A stretch of 64,000 nt of DNA, from contig NZ_JAKKCM010000003.1 of assembly GCF_021728395.1 (NCBI RefSeq), forward strand, positions 248,001 to 312,000, given 5' to 3'. Shown here piece after piece: positions 60,108 to 64,000 of the stretch. The stretch comes from Vibrio sp. J1-1. Lineage in GTDB: Bacteria > Pseudomonadota > Gammaproteobacteria > Enterobacterales > Vibrionaceae. The notes beneath the pieces were generated by a model. The model worked only from the letters and a program-made list of their open reading frames with translations. It was not told where the DNA came from and searched no databases. Position 1 is the stretch's first letter, and each line of letters begins with the position of its first letter. Made by a program: the position numbers and the translations under genes.

Positions 60108-61190
60108 TTACAATTCTTGCTTAACGGCAATTACTTCATCACCATCACGCACAAAGCCCTGACCAGTAGTGATAATGTCGACTTGCTCCCCCAGCCCAGT
60201 TAGCCAAACACCGTCCTGCTCTGCTTTAACTAATTGAATAGGGATGAACTTTACCCTTTGATTTTCTATGGTTTTTACACCTAAATTGCCCGCCTCATCG
60301 AGTGCAAGCATTGCTGGGGTTAACTTGATCGCTGGTTGTTGTTTGAGGTTTAAATCAACCTCGGTGCTGATCCCAGCAGGAATCAACTGTTGAGGGTTTG
60401 GTAATAGGATTTCAATCGGGAAAGTGTTGGTTGCTGGCGAGGAGACCCGTGAAATATAGTTCACCGTGCCTTCCACCATTTCACCAGAGATAAACTTGAC
60501 TTTTGCAGGTTGATTTAACGACAACTCCTGAATATGGCGCTCACTGACATCCGCCTCAATCACTAGGTTGGCTAGGTCAATAATGGTCGCAACCGGATCG
60601 CCAATACCGACAAAATCGCCCGTTTCGATAAATAGATGATCGATAATACCGCTGAAGGGGGCGGTTACATTAGTGTTTCTCAACGCAATCTTAGCGTTTG
60701 TTACTTGAGCTCTTGCTTCCACCAAAGAAGCTTCTGCATTACTGAACGCGACCTCCCCTTGCAGGCCTTTATTCTTTAACGACTGGGCCGCGTTGAATTC
60801 CTTTTCACGTACTTTAAGCAGTGAACGCGCGCGCTCCAGTTGGATATCGAGATCGCCTTTATCAATTTGCGCTATCGCTTGTCCTTGCTTAACCGACTGA
60901 CCTTTTTCAACCTTGAGTGCAATGATTTTACCGGCAATTTCTGCACCTAGATTCGCCTGTCTGTCTGGCGCGGTGCGACCGTACAGTTCGATCGTTTTAT
61001 AGGTATTTTGCGCGGTAAAAGTTTGGTAGGAGACTTTTGCCAGAGGAATATCTTGCGATGAACTCTGTGGTGGCAAGTCGTCGGCTTGTAGTGCGCCAAG
61101 CCCTAACCAAGTAGAGATCAATAAAATGATGAACAACGACACGATATAAGGTCGTTCAGCGAAAAATCGCGTGAATGAGAAACTAGCCAT
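60108..61190 (-). CDS. RND efflux periplasmic adaptor (membrane fusion protein)
   Basis: Adaptor joining the RND pump to an outer-membrane channel. From the ATG at 61190 it has 360 residues. A TTG at 61205 would give five more, but AAGAGA precedes the ATG. One N-terminal membrane anchor (about 14-35), lipoyl-type half-motifs (GAEIAGKIIALKVEKGQSVKQGQAIAQID; NTNVTAPFSGIIDHLFIETGDFVGIGDP), a coiled-coil hairpin between them, then beta-barrel and proximal domains. First gene of the pump operon. Confidence 0.92.
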   Translation of the reverse strand: MASFSFTRFFAERPYIVSLFIILLISTWLGLGALQADDLPPQSSSQDIPLAKVSYQTFTAQNTYKTIELYGRTAPDRQANLGAEIAGKIIALKVEKGQSVKQGQAIAQIDKGDLDIQLERARSLLKVREKEFNAAQSLKNKGLQGEVAFSNAEASLVEARAQVTNAKIALRNTNVTAPFSGIIDHLFIETGDFVGIGDPVATIIDLANLVIEADVSERHIQELSLNQPAKVKFISGEMVEGTVNYISRVSSPATNTFPIEILLPNPQQLIPAGISTEVDLNLKQQPAIKLTPAMLALDEAGNLGVKTIENQRVKFIPIQLVKAEQDGVWLTGLGEQVDIITTGQGFVRDGDEVIAVKQEL

Positions 61191-61345
61191 AATAATCTCT
61201 TGCAATAAGCAATGATGCGAGAATTAATTCAATATACAAATCAATCTTAGTCGAATAATTTATGATACGAATTAACTTCTTAAAAGAAAATAATAGCGGC
61301 TTGGATTCTTAACTAGGTCGCAATTTCAGGAAATTTATCAGTAAA

Positions 61346-61376
61346 TAAAACAAAGGCTGCAAAAATGCAGCCTTAT
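61346..61376 (-). terminator. Terminator of erpA
   Basis: AAGGCTGCA / TGCAGCCTT with loop TTTT; T-rich on the minus strand (TTTGTTTTA). About 18 bases after the erpA stop. Confidence 0.8.
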
Positions 61377-61393
61377 GAATAACTTATCAGAGA

Positions 61394-61735
61394 TTAAACG
61401 CTGAATGATGCACCACAGCCACAAGTAGTTGTTGCATTCGGGTTGTTAACGAAGAAGCGCGCTCCCTCTAAGCCCTCAGTGTAATCCACAATGCCGCCGA
61501 TAAGATATTGTAAACTCATAGGGTCAACAACCAGTGTAACACCACTGTTTACGATGGTTGTGTCACCGTCATTCACATTCTCATCAAAAGTGAAGCCGTA
61601 TTGGAAACCGCTACAGCCACCACCGGTAATGTATACGCGTAATTTCAATGCTGGGTTTTCTTCCTCTGCAATCAGCGCTTTAACGCGAGATGCAGCAGCA
61701 TCAGAAAATGATAATGGTACGTTTACTTCGCTCAC
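61394..61735 (-). CDS. erpA: Iron-sulfur cluster insertion protein ErpA
   Basis: A-type carrier that delivers Fe-S clusters, needed for IspG/IspH in E. coli. The 113 residues have the three cluster-binding cysteines: [11 protein letters not shown] near the middle, and [11 protein letters not shown] at the C-terminus. Divergent from hemL. Confidence 0.96.
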   Translation of the reverse strand: MSEVNVPLSFSDAAASRVKALIAEEENPALKLRVYITGGGCSGFQYGFTFDENVNDGDTTIVNSGVTLVVDPMSLQYLIGGIVDYTEGLEGARFFVNNPNATTTCGCGASFSV

Positions 61736-61976
61736 GAAAAACCTCTCTCACTCGTGTAATGCGTCGAGCCTGAAGCAAGACGTCAATTTGTGCTTATTGG
61801 GTACGATTATCTAATACCTGACCAACTCGTTCAAGTATTCACCGCTGATTCTTTATATTGGATAGTTAATATTACATTGCGAAACAACACATAAATTAAG
61901 CAAAACGTTTCTAAGTTGATTATAGCTAGGTACAATGCGCACCACTTGGTCCGAGCAATCAAAAGAGGATAACCCC

Positions 61977-63272
61977 ATGACCAAATCATCAGAACTGTAT
62001 GACAAAGCCCAGAAAACCATTCCAGGCGGTGTAAATTCACCTGTTCGTGCATTCAACGGCGTAGGCGGTTCTCCGCTATTTATCGAACGAGCAGACGGTG
62101 CTCTGATTTTTGATGCCGATGGTAAGGCGTATATTGATTACGTCGGTTCTTGGGGGCCAATGATCCTTGGTCACAACCATGCAGTGATTCGCGAAGCGGT
62201 AATCGGCGCTGCACAACGCGGCCTAAGTTTTGGTGCGCCTACAGAACTGGAAATTTCAATGGCTGAGCTGGTTTCTCAACTTGTGCCATCGATGGAACAA
62301 CTCCGTATGGTTAGCTCTGGTACCGAAGCAACCATGAGTGCGATTCGCCTTGCGCGTGGTTTCACTGGCCGCGACAAAATCATGAAGTTCGAAGGTTGTT
62401 ACCATGGCCACGCCGACAGCTTACTTGTAAAAGCAGGCTCTGGTGCGTTGACACTTGGCCAACCAAGTTCTCCAGGTGTGCCTGCAGACTTTGCTAAACA
62501 TACCCTAACAGCAACATTTAACGATCTGGATTCAGTTCGTGAACTATTTGCTGCAAATAAAGGGGAAATTGCTTGTATCATCGTCGAGCCTGTAGCAGGC
62601 AACATGAACTGTATCCCGCCAGTAGAAGGCTTCCATGAAGGCCTGCGTGAAATCTGTGACCAAGAAGGTGCTCTACTGATTTTTGATGAAGTAATGACAG
62701 GCTTCCGTGTCGCACTTGGCGGCGCTCAAGCGTACTACAGCATCAAACCAGACCTGACAACATTAGGTAAAGTGATCGGTGGCGGTATGCCAGTTGGTGC
62801 TTTCGGTGGCCGTAAAGAAGTAATGCAATATGTCGCTCCAACAGGTCCTGTATACCAAGCGGGTACTCTATCTGGTAACCCAGTAGCGATGGCGGCAGGT
62901 TTTGCCTGTTTGAATATTCTGAAAGAAGAAGGCAATGAAAAACGTCTGGCTGAAAAAACTAAGCAGCTAGCGGATGGCTTTAAATCTCTGGCAGAAAAGC
63001 ATGGTATTCCACTAGTAGTAAACCAAGTGGGTGGCATGTTCGGCTTCTTCTTCACTGACCAAGATAGCGTAACCTGCTACGAAGACGTGACAAAATGTGA
63101 CGTTGAGCGCTTCAAGCGTTTCTTCCACCTGATGCTGGACCATGGTGTTTACCTTGCGCCTTCAGCATTTGAAGCAAGCTTCACATCTCTGGCTCACGGC
63201 AGCAAAGAAATCGATGCCACGCTAGAAGCGGCGGACCGCTGTTTTGCGACACTGGCTGCTGAAGCGCAATAA
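61977..63272 (+). CDS. hemL: Glutamate-1-semialdehyde aminotransferase HemL
   Basis: PLP enzyme making 5-aminolevulinate for heme and siroheme. The 431-residue product starts [26 protein letters not shown], with AGAGGAT six bases upstream. The longer frame to 61935 is unsupported. [43 protein letters not shown] and the PLP-lysine motif [16 protein letters not shown] are all present. Confidence 0.97.
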   Translation: MTKSSELYDKAQKTIPGGVNSPVRAFNGVGGSPLFIERADGALIFDADGKAYIDYVGSWGPMILGHNHAVIREAVIGAAQRGLSFGAPTELEISMAELVSQLVPSMEQLRMVSSGTEATMSAIRLARGFTGRDKIMKFEGCYHGHADSLLVKAGSGALTLGQPSSPGVPADFAKHTLTATFNDLDSVRELFAANKGEIACIIVEPVAGNMNCIPPVEGFHEGLREICDQEGALLIFDEVMTGFRVALGGAQAYYSIKPDLTTLGKVIGGGMPVGAFGGRKEVMQYVAPTGPVYQAGTLSGNPVAMAAGFACLNILKEEGNEKRLAEKTKQLADGFKSLAEKHGIPLVVNQVGGMFGFFFTDQDSVTCYEDVTKCDVERFKRFFHLMLDHGVYLAPSAFEASFTSLAHGSKEIDATLEAADRCFATLAAEAQ

Positions 63273-63299
63273 TCTTGCCGAGACAGTAACAACCAATTT

Positions 63300-63325
63300 A
63301 AAAAGGACCTTCTCGGTCCTTTTTT
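63300..63325 (+). terminator. Terminator of hemL
   Basis: AAAAGGACC, short loop, GGTCCTTTTTTA, about 30 bases after the hemL stop. Confidence 0.87.
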
Positions 63326-63488
63326 ATACCCATCACAGTAAATAAGTGTTCAGAAATAGCGTAGAAAAAATGCTTGAGAACAAGGCAAAATTTTTCGATA
63401 AGTAGTTACTCTACAATCAAAATTTTTAACAAAGTTATCAAGCATATTAACCAGCTAGAATGAGCAGTTATTTACTACGATTGGTATT
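63325..63488. repeat. MITE-like long imperfect palindrome, about 164 bp
   Basis: The left arm begins TATACCCATCACAGTAAATAAGTG. The right arm, read on the minus strand, begins ATACCAATCGTAGTAAATAACTG. Matches continue with TGCTTGA, AAC and AAAATTTT blocks to a central palindrome around AGTAGTTACT. It has no coding frame of its own. TATACC/GGTATA-ended palindromes of this size are common non-autonomous repeats in Vibrio, by my recollection. The start is fused to the hemL terminator's T-run. Confidence 0.75.
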
Positions 63489-63603
63489 ATCGCCAATTCA
63501 AAATAACTAAGATAACGAATACACCAACCACTATACCTAACCAAGGAGTGCGCTTGGCTTTTTTCTCGTTATGACACGACTTGTCACCATTGCAACAACC
63601 CAT
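63487..63603 (-). CDS. Small Cys-rich single-pass membrane protein, 38 residues
   Basis: Unrecognised microprotein. It has a strong ribosome site (AGGAGATCTAAA then ATG). The first 19 residues are polar with three cysteines (MGCCNGDKSCH) and five lysine/arginine residues, followed by one hydrophobic helix (LGIVVGVFVILVIL) and a short end NWR. The Cys pattern next to a membrane anchor suggests metal or heme binding or thiol chemistry, but that is inference only. The stop codon lies within the last bases of the neighbouring palindromic repeat. It is divergent from the PerM-like gene. Confidence 0.7.
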   Translation of the reverse strand: MGCCNGDKSCHNEKKAKRTPWLGIVVGVFVILVILNWR

Positions 63604-63774
63604 TTTAGATCTCCTGATTGATAACCGACTGATTTGTCGTCATTATAACAAGGTATGCTACTAGGCTCTAATTCCACGGTATTATAAGATCGGTAGTGCA
63701 TGCCGTAATAAAGGTTCAAAGCCCGTGTTATAAGCTAGAAACCGTCAATGTCATCCGTAATTTGGACTTATCTT

Positions 63775-64000
63775 ATGCCAAACAATCTGAAGATCACGTC
63801 GAGTCATCGCGTCCTAATGATCGCTCTACTCGCCGCTGCTTTTGCTTGCTACTTATTAGTCGAACCTTACATCAACTCGATCGTAATGGCATTCATCATT
63901 TCATTACTCATGTTCCCTGTACACGAATGGTTTGAGCAAAAAATGCCTAATCATAAGAACACGTCTTCGTTACTGTCTTGTGTAGTACTGACCTTTATTA
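63775..64000 (+). CDS. PerM/AI-2E-type transporter, 5' part only
   Basis: Frame open from the ATG at 63775 to the window edge (75 codons), starting MPNNLKITSSHRVLMIALLAAAFACYLL. Two membrane segments are visible (VLMIALLAAAFACYLLV; SIVMAFIISLLMFPVHEWF), and the amphipathic FPVHEWFEQKMP loop is typical of the AI-2 exporter-like (PerM, UPF0118) family. The full protein should be about 350 residues. Ligand not readable. Confidence 0.8.
   Translation, partial: MPNNLKITSSHRVLMIALLAAAFACYLLVEPYINSIVMAFIISLLMFPVHEWFEQKMPNHKNTSSLLSCVVLTFI

Noticed and set aside
63696-63935. A 79-codon plus-strand frame overlapping the start of the PerM-like gene
   Set aside because: It lies in another frame, with no membrane pattern or family likeness. 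The frame from 63775 encodes the typical PerM N-terminus.

Overview
The window is a gammaproteobacterial chromosome segment, almost certainly from a Vibrio of the harveyi/parahaemolyticus type. The evidence is an OmpU porin with a ToxR-type box upstream, a close match to the structurally known V. cholerae concentrative nucleoside transporter (nupC, 21.4-22.7 kb), a second elongation factor G of the Vibrio type, and a radA-PilZ-serB neighbourhood like that of V. cholerae plzC. The genus is inferred from remembered protein families and gene order, not from a search. Most of the DNA is densely coding core chromosome. I see no prophage, IS element, CRISPR array, integron or recognisable defence island.

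Layout. (1) 1-4.1 kb, minus strand: the start of a Tad/Flp pilus operon in the order flp pilin, prepilin peptidase, an AAA+ ATPase that is not part of the textbook Tad set, cpaB/rcpC, and the secretin rcpA/cpaC, which is cut by the window edge. (2) 4.4-8.4 kb: an AraC-type regulator, an acyl-CoA synthetase-like enzyme, a DUF1127 small protein and a divergent LysR regulator. (3) 8.4-16.3 kb: EF-G paralogue, radA, a large double-PilZ protein, serB and the membrane protein smp/ytjB. (4) 16.4-22.9 kb: nucleoside salvage (deoC, deoA, deoB, deoD) with nupC upstream. nupC is preceded by a perfect CRP-type site and a LacI-family-type palindrome. An ERIC-like palindromic repeat sits between deoC and deoA. 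(5) 22.9-27.9 kb: tatD-like hydrolase with an overlapping small gene, prfC, rimI, holD, a GNAT enzyme and ubiT. (6) 28.3-33.7 kb: a PAS-GGDEF-EAL protein, ubiU, ubiV and a MATE exporter. UbiTUV form the oxygen-independent ubiquinone pathway. (7) 34-50.6 kb: the classical translation/RNA supercluster on the minus strand, read in transcription order as greA | rlmE-ftsH-folP-glmM-secG-tRNA-Leu-tRNA-fMet-rimP-nusA-infB-rbfA-truB-rpsO-pnp-nlpI, with yhbY divergent from rlmE. (8) 51.6-64 kb: ompU, dacB, tyrS, an M23 endopeptidase, an RND efflux pair, erpA, hemL, a MITE-like palindrome, a 38-residue Cys-rich membrane microprotein, and the start of a PerM/AI-2E-type transporter that runs off the window.

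How the genes work together. NupC imports nucleosides, DeoD and DeoA phosphorolyse them, DeoB isomerises the sugar phosphate and DeoC cleaves it to glyceraldehyde-3-phosphate and acetaldehyde. The 34-50 kb block couples transcription (NusA, GreA), initiation (IF2, initiator tRNA), ribosome maturation (RimP, RbfA, TruB, RlmE, YhbY) and RNA decay (PNPase, with NlpI). GlmM and DacB serve the wall, together with the M23 enzyme. No wholly new multi-gene system is evident. The most unusual items are the AAA+ ATPase inside the Tad operon, the microprotein whose stop codon lies in a mobile-type palindrome, the c-di-GMP protein inserted between ubiT and ubiUV, and the regulatory sites before nupC and ompU.
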